From contig MU119376.1 of assembly GCA_014904845.1 (NCBI GenBank), positions 6,210 to 70,209 of the forward strand: DNA of 64,000 bases, read 5' to 3'. The first letter of the stretch is position 1. Every line of letters starts with the position of its first letter. The notes beneath the pieces were generated by a model. It was not told the DNA's origin, did no database searches, and saw only the letters and a list, made by a program, of their open reading frames with translations. The position numbers were made by a program, and so were the translations under genes. Source of the stretch: Acephala macrosclerotiorum (Eukaryota > Ascomycota > Leotiomycetes > Helotiales > Mollisiaceae). This document shows, in pieces, positions 12,093-23,964 of this stretch.

Positions 12093-12603
12093 ACAGAGGG
12101 TGGCGCATTCAGATTTGTAAAACTAGCTATAGAACACGCAAAAGAAATAGATGAGTGATTCTGTCTCCGGCTCCGACTTCGCAGATTGTTTGCTGACATG
12201 GCGATATGGAGCACGATATTACTAACACCGCGAACGAGAGAGGGCAAGTGGCAAGTGACTCTTATTTCCGAATTGACAAATATAGCCCGATCAAAAAGCT
12301 TATTTTGACTTACTGTCCCCTAGCCACCAGTAGGAAGCCGATTACCCGGCAACGGTTCCCGATGCACTAACTCGTCAAGGGGGAAATTTCTCCACTGGAA
12401 GCGATGACATCAACACGAAATTTCGTCAACAGGCCCAGGCTTTGTAACCTTCTTAAGGATGGCGGCGATAGAGTCATGGTGTGGGCTATTTCTGGCTAAA
12501 TGTAGGAAAGTGTTTCGTTATCGTTATCGTGTTTCCTTTCCTTTCTTTTCTATTGTCAATTGCTTCAATTCGTACTGTTTCGAACACTTAGGAAGTCACC
12601 AAA
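12093..12603 (+). other. Intergenic region between mcr1 and the MFS relic
   Basis: I see no gene. The stretch holds the mcr1 terminator region and the former promoter of the MFS transporter, with a pyrimidine-rich segment at about 12530-12570 shortly before the ATG at 12604. Confidence 0.5.
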
Positions 12604-14683
12604 ATGCAGTCCTACCTAGCATACAAACGCTTTGGCAGACATGCACGAGGCCAATACGAATGAGACAAGAAACGAGCCGAGGCTCTCGAGCGAGGAAATG
12701 CAGAAAATGATACCCAAGCACGAGATGAGCCATTGAGCCATCGCCAATCTTCAATCGACTCCTCACACACCGAGATCCCATCCGGCGAACAGAGCCCTGA
12801 TACCCGCGATCCAGAGAAAGGTGAACAGCCAGCACGGCAAGAAGACAACCAATATGCAGAAGATCTCGACAATGTCCCGACCATAGACAGAATTCAAACG
12901 ACGCAAAGTTTTGGTACAAGAGTGGGTCATGCAATGTCAGGTATTGAAGTCAGAGAGCTGAGCGAAGAATGACAAAACGACGAACTCGAGCCTCAAGAAC
13001 AGGCACAATGTCCCGAACGAATACCAACAACGACAACAACAACGGCAAGTCCACTCAACGAGAAACCGTCTTCGTCGTAGGTTACGAATCCCCAAATGAC
13101 CCCATGAACCCTCACAATTGGTCTTACACCACCAGGATATTTGCAACAATCTTGATCGCTTGGATCGGATTCATCGTCGGTTTCGCTTCCTCCATCGACT
13201 CCGCTGCCCTCACGCAAGCATCCCGGGATTTCGGTGTTTCTGAGGTCACCGAATCTCTGGCAACAGGACTCTTCCTCGTCGGATTCGGCTTCGGCGCCCT
13301 CTTCGCCGGTCCAATATCCGAAACCATAGGCAGAAATCCAGTCTACATCATCATACTAGCCATCTACATGATCTGGATCATGGCCTCAGCTCTTGCCCCA
13401 AATATCGGAGCACAACTCGTGTTTCGGTTCCTAGCAGGATTCTTTGGGAGTACCCCATTGACTTGTGCGGGTGGGAGTATTAGTGATCTTTGGGATCCGA
13501 TGGAGAGGGTTTTTGCATTTCCGGTGTTTGCTAATGCGGCATTTATGGGGCCGATTTTTGGACCGGTAGTTGGGGGTTTTGTTGGTCAGAGTGGGTTGGT
13601 TAGTTGGAGGTGGTGTGAGTGGATTACTCTCATCATATCCGGTGCGATCTTGGTATTGGTTGTGCTTTTCCAACCTGAGACATTTGCGCCGATTTTGTTG
13701 AAGTGGAAGGCTTCTCACCTTCGCAAGATAACAGGCGATGAAAGATACGTGGCCGAGGTGGAAATCCGAGCGGACTCGTTCTGGAAGAGGCTGCTGCATG
13801 TATTGTATAGGCCTTTTTTGTTGACGGTCAGAGAGCCGATTGTTATTCTTTTCGCATTGTACCTCACGGTAGTGTACATTATTCTGTTTACGTTCTTAGA
13901 CGAGTATACGTATATTTTTAGCGATACATACGGGTTCAGCGAGGGGATCACTGGATTGGCGTTCATCGGCATCGCCATAGGCCTCTGTTTTGCCTCCCTC
14001 CTCATCCCCTTGATTCATCACTGGGCGAAGCGGGACCTGCAAGCGCTGCAAGAAACCCACGGACCAGACGCAAAACTCCCGCCTGAGAAGCGTCTCTGGT
14101 TCGCCATGTTCGGAGCCCCAGCAATCCCAATATCTCTTTTTTGGTAAGTTTTACCATATTCCGGTGTTTCCTGGTGCTGATTCGTGTAGCAGGATGGGAT
14201 GGACAAACTACCCCTCAATATCCTACTGATCCGGCCTTATCGCCTCCGTCCTCTTCGGCTACGGAATCCTCTGCATTTTTGTAAGCAGTTATCAGTATAT
14301 CATCGATAGTTATGAGATGTATGCTGCGAGTGCGTTGGCGAGTTTGACGTTGATCAGGTATGTGGCTGCGGGTGGGATGGTTGAGGTTGGTATTCCGTGA
14401 GTCTTCTCCTTTTTCTTTAACCCTCCCCTTGGTTTGCTTTGAATTTGAGTAGTGTTCAGTTTGTGGGTGGGCTGGGCTTGAAGGGAGATAGGATGGTATT
14501 GGTGGTGTAGAAGGGAGCAGTGCTGACAATGATGGTAGGTTTTATGAGAATCTAGGCGTGCATTGGACGTTGACGATCCTGGGAGCTATTTCGGCGTTGA
14601 TGGTTCCTGTACCATATGCTTTTTATAGATATGGTCCGAAGATTAGGAGTCGGTCGAAATACGCTCAGAATGGTGAGGACTGA
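12604..14683 (+). pseudogene. MFS drug:H+ antiporter (DHA1/polyamine type), broken
   Basis: The core frame 12969-14143 encodes a typical 12-helix major facilitator with the NPHNWSY entry motif, GRNPVYI and PETFAP..LKWKA. Two further exons follow after introns 14144-14192 and 14397-14538, ending in FYENLGVHWTLTILG and SRSKY before TGA at 14681-14683. Relatives export drugs or polyamines across the plasma membrane. Three defects are visible. A TGA at 12661-12663 interrupts the N-terminal tail (MQSYLAYKRFGRHARGQYE). The frame then has to shift near 12970 between the tail and the core. A TGA at 14227-14229 falls where relatives have Trp (SISIW), fitting TGG to TGA. I call it a recent pseudogene; it could not make a full transporter as assembled. 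Confidence 0.85.
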
Positions 14684-14962
14684 GCTTAGGGGGTCGTATG
14701 ATGAGCCAAGGAACCTGCTGTATGTATTTGGCATCTGCATAGCATGGCGTTGGCGGTCACTTGCTTGGGAAATAGACGTAATGTAAAATCATCGTTGGTT
14801 GATTGTAAAAAGCATCGCAGTAGACCCTATGAGCAGTGCCAGTATGGCGATTATCCTTAATACGTACAAAACCAATCAGACTGGTCATAAGCAAAGGTAT
14901 CCGCCACCCCTATGAACACCGTGAAATAACCACCCCGGCAGAAGCAGATTTCCCAGATGCAT

Positions 14963-17055
14963 TTATGAACCAGTAACACTGCCCACCGCGTATGTAAATT
15001 CACGAGCGTCCAAAAGTCTCAGATATTCTGCAGCGTTTCGCCATCTACTGCCGAGACGTCGCAAAGTATATCGGATAGTATCAAGAGCCTCCTGATATTT
15101 TTCACCTCCCTGCTCTCGGACCAACCAGGCGTAGTTCGATGCTCCGGAATAGAGCGCATCCATGATGATGGGACTGACTCTATCGAGGTCATGGGGCATT
15201 GGGGTGTTGGCGTTGATGCGATTTGAGAACTCAACGATGAATCCAGAAACCGTCTTTAGCCCAGAAAGAGCTTGTCCTTGCATGGCTGCTGCCTCAGGAG
15301 TCGTGGCCGTGCAACCCTTGGGGCAAGAATAAGAATCGCAAAGAGCGCAGATTGCACTATAAGTCAAAGCCAATGGAGCCGCAAGGCTAAGATAATCAGT
15401 TGCCGTGTTGGTCTCGTCGTGAAGAACTCGTGCTAGAGCTGAAATCTCTTCGTAGAGCATTGCAGCCTCAATGAAGCGAGGTTTTTGGAGTTCTTGATCT
15501 TTGTCGAGAGGTAACTTGAATCCGAAATTATGAGCTAGGACTTTGCCTAATAGAATATATGCTTGGCACAGACGGGGGAAAGGAGCGAGGGGTTCATTGA
15601 TGGGGTTGGAGACCTTTCTCTCCATCGCCGCTCCTATTTCTCCATTGTCCTAGATAAAATCAGTATTGAGATGATTTACCGACGGACTCTCTAGCGAAGA
15701 AGAAACATACCCATGCAGAGTCATTCGCAGGTAGAGTGTCATCTGTCTTTGGTTCTTGAGAATTCATAATATAACCTTGGCTGCCAAGATGGACCATCCT
15801 ACTAAAGTTGAGCAAATGAGAGAATGAATGCGAGAAAGAATCTCACCTATCAACCAAGAGGACACCCCACCAAGTCCGGTGTCTCTCTTCTTGCTCTACC
15901 CAGGTGTCCTAGCCGCGAATGTGAGTACTAGTCATGAACAATGCGGAAAGGGGCATACCGGTCGGCCCAATAACTTTGATGCTTCAGCGTGTCCATTAAT
16001 TCCCAGCATATTAGCATATCGAATGCACCAACCAGCTGACAACCATGCCCTGGGGTATATGGCTTGGCTGTATTCATACAAAGCAACGAGAAGGTTGGCC
16101 TGGAGAATCAAGATAGAGACATAGCCAGTAGCTTCCATCAAATTGGCGAAATGCTTAGCAGACTCATAGATAGGGTTGCGGGCGCACTCAACTCCATCTT
16201 GCGGCTTGGAAATGATGAGCTTCATGCATAGGAACAATAAAGCGAGATCCGGTCCACCCTCAAAAAGAGGATTGGCGAAATTTCGGTCCAATCGCTTTGG
16301 GGAGATAATGGGTATCCACTTGTGAATGGTTGAGAAGTATTCATTTATAACTCCGTGGACAGAACCAGGATCTCCGAGAATTCCGAGGACATCCTGTCCA
16401 GCTGTCAACAAAGATAGCTGAAATTGCAGATAAGATGTAGACTTACAACGGGGATCTCTACAGAAGGCTTGGGTACCTCAATGCTAGAATTGATCAGCGA
16501 TAGGCTGACTGGGTTTTCTTGGTGTACGCACCCGCCATACTTGAAGGCTTCGCCATCGAGAAATATGATAGCAGGAAACCTATTCTGCACACCTTGCCAC
16601 GGGCCATCTTGTGGGGGTGTATATACGGGAGCGTGAGATAGGCTGTCCGTACCACCCAGAGCAGTCGATGATGGTGTGGCATATGGGCTCGGTTGATTCA
16701 TCATACCACTTCCACCACCTCCACCTCCACCATTGAGTCTCGCCTCAAGTTCCATAACCTTCATTTGTAGGGCAGTGAAGTCTTCGGATGTAGGTGGGGG
16801 AGAGGCATCGGAGTAGTCGCAAATGCGATTCATTCGCTCGCACAAGGCGCACGCAGGTAGGGTCTTGCTGCATTTCCGCTTCTGCTTTCTGCATGACATG
16901 CATGCTTGAGAGGCTTTCGGGACCTGAGGCTCTGGTAATGCCTGGCCATTGGGACCATTGGGATTTCCGTACAGAGAAGCCATGGTGAGGGCGGGGTGCC
17001 GGAAGCTCGAGGCGGCCGCGTCGGTTTCGGTGAATGGCAGATCTGCGTATGCCAT
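14963..17055 (-). CDS. Zn(II)2Cys6 transcription factor with fungal MHR domain
   Basis: The DNA-binding domain is CMSCRKQKRKCSKTLPAC followed by ALCERMNRIC, the CxxCx6C...CxxCx6C zinc cluster. A Gly-run linker follows, then a middle homology region (INEYFSTIHKWIPIISPKRL, RHRTWWGVLLVDR). Minus-strand exons: 17055 down to 16462 or 16477 (the donor is ambiguous), 16417-15959, 15908-15847, 15798-15711 and 15649-14963. Phases fit throughout and give about 625 residues. An upstream in-frame ATG at 17094 would add 13 residues. It is apparently intact. It lies tail-to-tail with the MFS transporter, so control of that gene is possible but unproven. It presumably acts in the nucleus; its target genes are unknown. 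Confidence 0.88.
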
Positions 17056-17341
17056 TGTATCAGTAACTTGGCTCGATCTGGCTTTCACGAGCATAATAGA
17101 GGCTTCGCAATAGTAAACAAAGAAGTATTACTTACCCCTAGCAGCCAAAACGAACTGGTCGTTGTTGATTGTTGATCATGAACGAGGGAGAACGATGCGC
17201 ACTGTCGGCCGCAGAGATGATATTGCGGCCATTTCGAAGCAGGCGCTAGAGCTGCAGTAGCGCTTGACGCTAGTCAAGGGCTGTTGCCGAGCCTCGTCGA
17301 CTTCACTTCACCTCCTTGAGGAAACAACGCTCACTTCAACC

Positions 17342-17905
17342 ATGTCTGTCCCAACGCGTCAACTTTCATTATCAACAATGAATACATTTAGCAAGTTCAA
17401 AGAAGTGCCCGTAGAAATACGCTGCAGTATCTAGTCTTTTGCTTCTCCGACACGCCATCGCATAATCCAAGTTTATTACAACATCTCTACGAAAGAATGG
17501 CAGGCTTGGGAGGATAGTTGTGGAGGTTTACAAGTCACAACTCGTGTCTCTCGTGAGGCCCGCCTAGAAGGCTCGAAGGGATACTGCCAGATTTTCAGAA
17601 CATGGGTTCAGCTGGAGAAAGATACCATATTCGTCAGTGATCCACTGTTTGGATATGACCACCCTCGAGATATCTTCCTAGACTCAGAAGACGCAAAAAA
17701 TATACGAAGAGTGGCGATCTCAGGTGGGACCAGTTGAATGCTGAGAGGCTCTCGCTATGTAGGCGACGACTTTAACCCCATAGCTGATATGGACTCTTGG
17801 ATAGCCACCTACTTAGCAGACTTCCAACCCTCGAATATTATTCCTATGTCGATGACTGGATACTGGAGGCACCCTATTCTTCTGGCACAGGCAACCGGGT
17901 GTTAG
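17342..17905 (+). pseudogene. 2EXR-type fungal protein, broken
   Basis: The frame opens MSVPTRQLSLST, followed by FSKFKEVPVEIRCSI, a stop, SFASPTRHRIIQV, VTTRVSREARLEG and DTIFVSDP. This follows the 2EXR pattern 'F..F..LP.EIR..IW.fA.P.pR.i.v' and 'Ll.vnREsR', known from large fungal families of unknown function. The TAG at 17432-17434 sits where the family has Trp (EIR..IW), so it is best explained as TGG to TAG. A second stop, TGA, is at 17735-17737. The frame ends at 17903-17905. It is divergent from the Zn2Cys6 gene and shares its 286-base upstream region. Confidence 0.6.
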
Positions 17906-20085
17906 CTCGCTCAGCAGCAATCAACGATCAAATCTCAGGGACAGGCTTAGGCCACCCAAATTCTTGAATTCCTCGAGCAGGTCCACATCCCAAACAAGCC
18001 CCAGAAGAATATCAGAATTGGTCCAAGGGATATATAAGAGAAGTTGGGAACATACATTTCGAAATGTTCAGGACGACCTTGATGACCTTTGGGAAGATTG
18101 CTTGGGATCCCGGGGCTTGGACTTCGGTCCTGTGATCGTTGAAAGGCCAGACCATGTTCCTCCTTGCCTCAGTCGCGTTAAAGTACAATGTGGTTTGAAT
18201 AGGTATGGTGGAGATCTAGTGGTCTACTGTCCAGCAATACGCTCTTGAGTGATCGTGTGAACTTCCAAGTCCTTTGAAGATATTTGAGCAATGGACAAAG
18301 CAGATTGGCGGGCGATATGGGAAAGATGAAGGCAGAAACTGGCAACTCAATTTTAAATGGATCAAAAGAAACATTCACGAACACTCTTGACTTTTGTTTT
18401 GGCGACTCTTTTTGATTTTCAAACACCCACTACCACATTTGCAATTGCTCTTGCAATCGCAAATGACCGTATCAAGCATCCCAAGTCGGGACATCACAAT
18501 CGGCTAAGTCGCCACTACGGACTCGCCTACCTAAAATCATGTGAATCGCAAGTCGCGCTCAAAAAAAAAAAAAAAATTAAGTAGCATCAAGCAATATCAA
18601 CAAACAAAAGCAACAAAAAAGTAAATCTTGTTTCTAGCATGCATTTGCAGATAATGAACACGCAAGTCACCCTTCAAACTGAATGTACTCCTGGTGGGTA
18701 GTTCAGACAACATAGCTTTGGAAAGCAGATCCCATAAACCCTTATGCCATTTTCCAGACAGCGAGACCTGACCTTGGGGATCTACTACGAGGAGAGTATC
18801 GTAGCATATGACTGCAAGCAACCTTTTGCAGTCTCTAAACTTGTTAGTATGAAGTTGAGAGGGCTTGGTTGCATACCCTTTTTTGATATGATGCTGGAAA
18901 AAAGTTTATTTTTATTTTTATAGGGATGTTTTGGGGGGATGAGGATATAGTTTCACGTGCAAATGTGGGTCGAGATGTGCCCGCTTGTATGAGATTTGGT
19001 GCTTTGGGGCAATGGGGAGTTCCGCTCCGCTGGCGGACAGCCGCTCGCCCCCGAATTCCTCCTGTGATCATTGCTCTCGTGCTAAAACCAGGTTTTGCCT
19101 CTTGTGGCAGCTTTTAATGTCATGCTAGTATCATTTCCAGCCCTCAACAGCTTCAGAGATGGAATTGTAGAGATGAAATTGTACCTATCTACAGCCTAGA
19201 TCACATGTGAAGAGAGAAGCCCCCGCAGTTTCAAGATCACAATAATTCAATTTAGGTTTCTAAGACTACTGTGCTAGAACCTCAGGGGGAGGATAGACTT
19301 GGATTCTATCCGGAAGAAAAGCCTTGCAGCAAAACCCCACAGATTCAGCCTTCCAGGTTGTTTGGCACAACACTTAGGTGTCTGGTGACCCGACTTCCCC
19401 AACTGGATGGCAACTCTGCACCGATAATCCGATATGTACAGAGCAGAGAGTTGGTTGACTGTACAGGAGTAAGCGGTGAGGCAACACTCCCGAGTCACCC
19501 GAATCACGACGGATCCAGTGGCAACGTCTTCCGGCGTTTACCTGTGGCCTCTAACTTCCTTCCCCTGGATAGCACCTCCTGCGCGCGCAGAGGTGAAAGG
19601 CTTCGACAAACCCTATCAGCCTCTATCTATCCCATGGTGAGGGCCTTCTTGCGGAGCCGCTTTGTATCTCCGAAATCTAGAGCACTGTGACCCATAGCAC
19701 CCACGCTAAAGGGCATTATTCGAGCTGATATACTACCTGGAGAATTCCACTGGTGGGCTGCTGAGTCTGTTTGGAGGTCGGCCTCTATAAGTTCTGGAGA
19801 AAGTGAAAGTCAATGCTAGCGAATTCCTTGCACGGATGCTAAGTACTTACTAGTTAGAGTTAGTCGTCATGGTGCGAGGCTTCACACTGCTAGCATTTCT
19901 TGAAAGGAATCGAGTGCACCGCATGCCCTCCGGCGCTGGGGTAAATATTGATTCGGATCTAAAGTCGAAAGTTAACACGAGCTTTTCCACACAAAAGGTT
20001 GATACAAAATGAGCACAAATCAATTTGAGCTTTCAAAAGCTGCGCTGCAACCTTGAAAACAAGGACAAGCTGGGTGGGTTCTGCC
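17906..20085. other. No recognisable gene
   Basis: Short ORFs only (for example 17964-18248 plus). I recognise none of them and see no splice pattern linking them. A 15-A run at about 18560 could be the tail of a retroposed sequence. Composition is normal, so this is not one of the hypermutated blocks. Confidence 0.4.
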
Positions 20086-20575
20086 TCGAAAGAGCCTTTC
20101 GGAACCTTCGAGGCTCAGTCTGGCGCGGTAAGCTAGAAGGGCCGCGGTTGGGAAGATGAGATCATGAAAGTTCGAAGGGGATATTGCTCTGGCAACAACC
20201 ATCTGAAGAACCTTAGACGTGATCATGCTAATCAGACAACCGGGTTTCCTAGTCCTAAGCTCCCTCGACTGGTGGCACCTGGTGTGCTACGCCGGTAGTA
20301 TTCACAGGTCGGTTGCTCCAACTCCCACTACCCCGACCCTCATACAGCTACCCCGAAGCAGCCCCTTCGAAGTTCAGTCTGACCCAGTCAGCTAGAAGGG
20401 CCATGGGTCGGGAAGAAAGTCATAGTAGCCCAAGGGATATTGCTCTGGCAGCAGCCATCTGAAGAGCCTTGGGTGTATATGCTGTTCAGTTCGGCCGGGT
20501 TTCACATTTCTGAAGCTGCCTTGACTGGTGGGTGCCTGGTACGCTACGCCTGTAGTACTCGAAGGTATCCTATGG
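20086..20575. repeat. Diverged direct repeat, about 258-base period
   Basis: Two copies of a roughly 220-base unit follow each other. Both contain gctagaagggcc (about 20132 and 20390), then gatattgctctggcaaca or gatattgctctggcagca, then catctgaag, and both end with tgctacgcc or cgctacgcc followed by gtagta. The copies differ at many positions and by small indels. The function and origin are unknown. It may be a fragment of a non-coding repeat family. Confidence 0.6.
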
Positions 20576-21485
20576 ATATGTTGGCTGGACGGGCGATGGA
20601 AGATTGTCGATGGTGAGATTGGTTGAGTCGTCCCTGGCCAACATCAGTGCGCGCAATTAGAGGACTGCGCGTTTTCAAGATACTTGAGGTTTTGCCGCAA
20701 ATCGTCCTCCTCCTTTGCCCGCTCCTTGATCGTCGTATTCGTCGTTTATTGCTTAATGGTCCATCGGATTCGTTGTTGATCGTGTTCGTCGCTCATCGAG
20801 TTCCCATTTTGGGTGAATTTCGACTGATCCTAGAATTTTTTTAGCGGTAGATTTTGACGAAGTTGACGAGGTTCTTGGAGGGGGGTGGGCGCGTTGGCCG
20901 CATTTGTCACTCCTCGAGCTCAACCGCTTTCGACAAATGGCCTACACTTAACAGGAGCATATCGAGGAGATCGGCGCGAAATTGCAGTTGGACCAGACCG
21001 AGATACGAATGCTGTAACGAAAATTCGGGAGCGGCCCTATTGCAAGCAAATAATCCAGGGAGAAGTCGGTGGATCTTATGGGAGAGGATCTACCCGAGGG
21101 TCACTCATTCGTCAAGCGAGAGCCTAGGACCGAGTACAACTCTTCCCACGACGCGCTTCCAGACAGAGAAATGAGCAAAGCCCTCGCATGATCCCCATCA
21201 AAGAACATGCAAGCGGTGCCACAGTGCAAAGAGCGTTGTGAACTTGTCGGAAGTCAAAGGAATTCTGAGCTGTTGAAAGGGTGGTCGTGCATGAGCACTT
21301 GTTTGTGAGTAGAGTCGCTCTTGCCGGCACTGGGACTGTATATAGCGTTTACTAAAGATGTATAGATAGCTAAATATCTGCTTTCACTTGGGTTTACCGG
21401 TTGCTACATGAAATTGCATGTGTCAAATTGAAGAGATATAAGTCCATCGTGAGCTCAGTCAATTGCTCATTTGCTTTTAGGTTTA
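20576..21485. other. No recognisable gene
   Basis: Small overlapping ORFs at 20623-21174 give no family I know. The stretch presumably holds the downstream region of the minus-strand gene ending at 21538. Confidence 0.35.
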
Positions 21486-21537
21486 TTACATGGATACTTG
21501 CAATTTTTCACCTATCCTATTGGTCAACCCCTTCGCC

Positions 21538-23422
21538 TCAGTCTCCCATCGTTGCAACAGCATCATCTTGCACATCTGTCGTATCATCGGGCCCTGTAAT
21601 CGCTCCGCCATTAAGGTTAGCCGAAGCATCATCGCTTGGGATTTCGCCAACACGGTCCGAGCCCCATTGCTGGTAGCTACCGGATTCATCGATGCGAGAC
21701 CGAAATGTTCTTCTAGGAGTGAAATTATATTCATAATCTCCTTCTTCTGCACCTGGCGGCGGTCTCCAGTTGATTGGTTTTCTTGATCTGTCAAGGGTGA
21801 TGGTGATCTCTTCGAAAGGTACACCCCGCTTTTTCGAATACAAATCCAACATCATTGCTCTTGCATCGTCGTAATCGGAATCAGTGCTCTCGACCACTTC
21901 TCTGTCCCCGCTGAAAGTCCCGAGATCGTCCTCCTCGAAGAGATGGACCTTCCTCAGTTTCTCAAACCTAGCTACCACATTGATGAACCTTTCTGCCTCG
22001 AATGTATCTGTATTTTCATAGCGTCGACGAGGGGATATATTAGGAAAGAGTGGCAAGTTAACTAGCATTTCCTCTATATTCGGACAATTCTCCCGGAGAC
22101 GTATGAGATCTTCGACAGATATTGGGTCCCTTGGATCAGTCCAGCGATTTTTGAGATGTTGATCGTGCAAGGCTAGTTTTCGAAGTTTCGGACCTAGCTT
22201 GATTATAGTACTTATCGGGAGTATGCTTTGGTAGTCCACGTTGCTGTTGATTGCCACAACTTGCAGCGCAGGCGCGCTCTCCATAAGATCTAGTAGGAGC
22301 TTCCGCACGGATGTCTGGTCTCCCTCCGGAATCATTTCTAAAAACATAAATATGTCCAGCTTCTGAAGTTCAGGGAGATTGTCAGTTGTAATCATTTGGA
22401 GAAGATGAAGAAGGTTTTCCGGAAACCGCATGACGAGGCTGCGCAGTTGTGAGAAGTCCCACGGATGCGTGATGTTGCCACTGGGAGGTCCCCAGTCATA
22501 GCCATGTAGCACGAGCTCCTGTATTGGTGGTAACTTTTTGCCATGGAACACAAAGGTCTGAAAGGGTATTTGGCAGTTGCCGTCAAAATAGAGGCTGCGC
22601 GAGCACCCGTAATCCTCAGGAACCCACGCCCACGATTCTGGCGGTGCATTATTTCTCGCAATGCTCAAATCTTGCATGACAACATATTTTGCACGCGACC
22701 ACAGCTGACAGTGGAGGTGAGTTTCAAGGAAGGTACCTGCGCACATGCTCGACCAATATGCAGCATCTCCCTCATCAAGATCTTCAATAGGCCAGCTTAC
22801 TTGGTCAGCAGGCAGCACGTTCTAAGAATTGGCAACAACTTTTGGTTTACTTACTGTAGACATTCGAGTTGCTTGCATCCCGCCAAAAGATCAAGGATTT
22901 TCAGACGTTGAATAGAGCATCTCTCAAGTGGCAGGCTCAGGATACGACAATGTTGCATGACGTTTGCCTAGAATGGGAGACATCATTAACTTCACGCAAA
23001 CTTGACCCGGACCTCGAAGCCTTACCTTGATGCGACCTATACCTTCGGAATCTGAAACGCTCAAGAGAGCATTTGCCCTCTTCTCGCAAGAAAGGTTGAC
23101 GAACTCATAAGCCAAGTGTGCCGTAACAAGGTAGAAGTCTTGAGATAGGCATCTCAACGACCGAATCCAATGTACGAAACTGGGAGCGAGTGTGTCTCTG
23201 GCTCGTTGATGTCCAGGCACTTTACGCGGCTCTCTACTCGAGCTCCCCTTCTTGATAGCCTCTGCTATGCGTTTCGAACGCTCCTCAATCAATTCTTCTC
23301 GGTTTTGTCTAGCAAGCTATGCGTTTTAGCAAAAACCACTTGTTTATCGACTTCCTTACCTCGTCGAACACTATGAACCATATGTCTTTGTGTAGGACCA
23401 CAGCCTTTTTAGATTCTGCCAT
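21538..23422 (-). CDS. Leucine-rich/F-box-like fungal protein, paralog 1
   Basis: Exon 1 (23422-23360) reads MAESKKAVVLHKDIWFIVFD, like the F-box-type start of these proteins, and ends at GAG/gtaagg. Exon 2 is 23316-23026 (the Lys/Glu-rich helix LIEERSKRIAEAIKKG, then FVHWIRSLRCLSQDFYLVTA). Exon 3 begins at 22967 (HCRILSLPLERCSIQRLKI). The long last exon runs from about 22825 to 21538 and carries leucine-rich segments (IQELVLHGYDWG, FSQLRSLVMRFPENL, KLRKLALHDQHL, NIEEMLVNLPLF). Function is unknown; the architecture suggests a substrate-recognition protein of an SCF-type ubiquitin ligase, which is inference. At the exon 3/4 junction (about 22857) the natural donor leaves the frame one base short, so a small splice-site lesion is possible. 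Confidence 0.6.
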
Positions 23423-23964
23423 GGTTGTGTTTATTGCTTGATGTGCTTGCTATTTGGAGGCTTACAATAACGATTTTGTAGTTCAAGTGAACAGAGTTGT
23501 GGAAAGAGGGTTTCGAATTTTCTTTTATAAGATTATGGGGCTAGGGGACAACCTCCCGGGTGAATCACAGATCCCAAGGTGCCTGAATCATTCAGAGTAC
23601 ATGGTTCTAAGGATGAAATCCATGCCTCTCTTGCTTTTGAATGTCTTGACGCACTGAATCACGTATTGAATCAGGGTTTTCGACTTCTCACATTTGCTTG
23701 GGCTTTCTAGGGTCACTTCGTATAAATAAAGACGGTCTCCGATCAGGATCATGGCACTGTACTTTGCGAGGTTTAGGAATTATGGCCCCAGTTTTGCCGC
23801 AGAGGCTTGCAAAAACTGGAGAATTGAGTATGCATGCTGGCCTTATTTTGACCATGATGCCCTTTTCCCCCGCGCAAGGCTGACATTAACTTTTAGGGCT
23901 GGAATTGTCACTTCAATCACTTCGATGCATCGTTAATTTACTCGCGTTTTTGACATTTCAAGTT
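23423..23964. other. Spacer between the two leucine-rich paralogs
   Basis: No supported gene. It contains the upstream region of paralog 1 (start 23422) and the region downstream of paralog 2. Confidence 0.4.

Noticed and set aside
13431..13799. 122-residue minus-strand ORF
   Set aside because: Antisense shadow of the MFS core frame.
20086..20575. CRISPR-like array
   Set aside because: Only two long, diverged units; the genome is eukaryotic.
18251..21330. LTR retrotransposon remains
   Set aside because: The direct repeat at 20.1-20.6 kb is too close-spaced to be a pair of LTRs, and no reverse transcriptase or integrase motif was seen.
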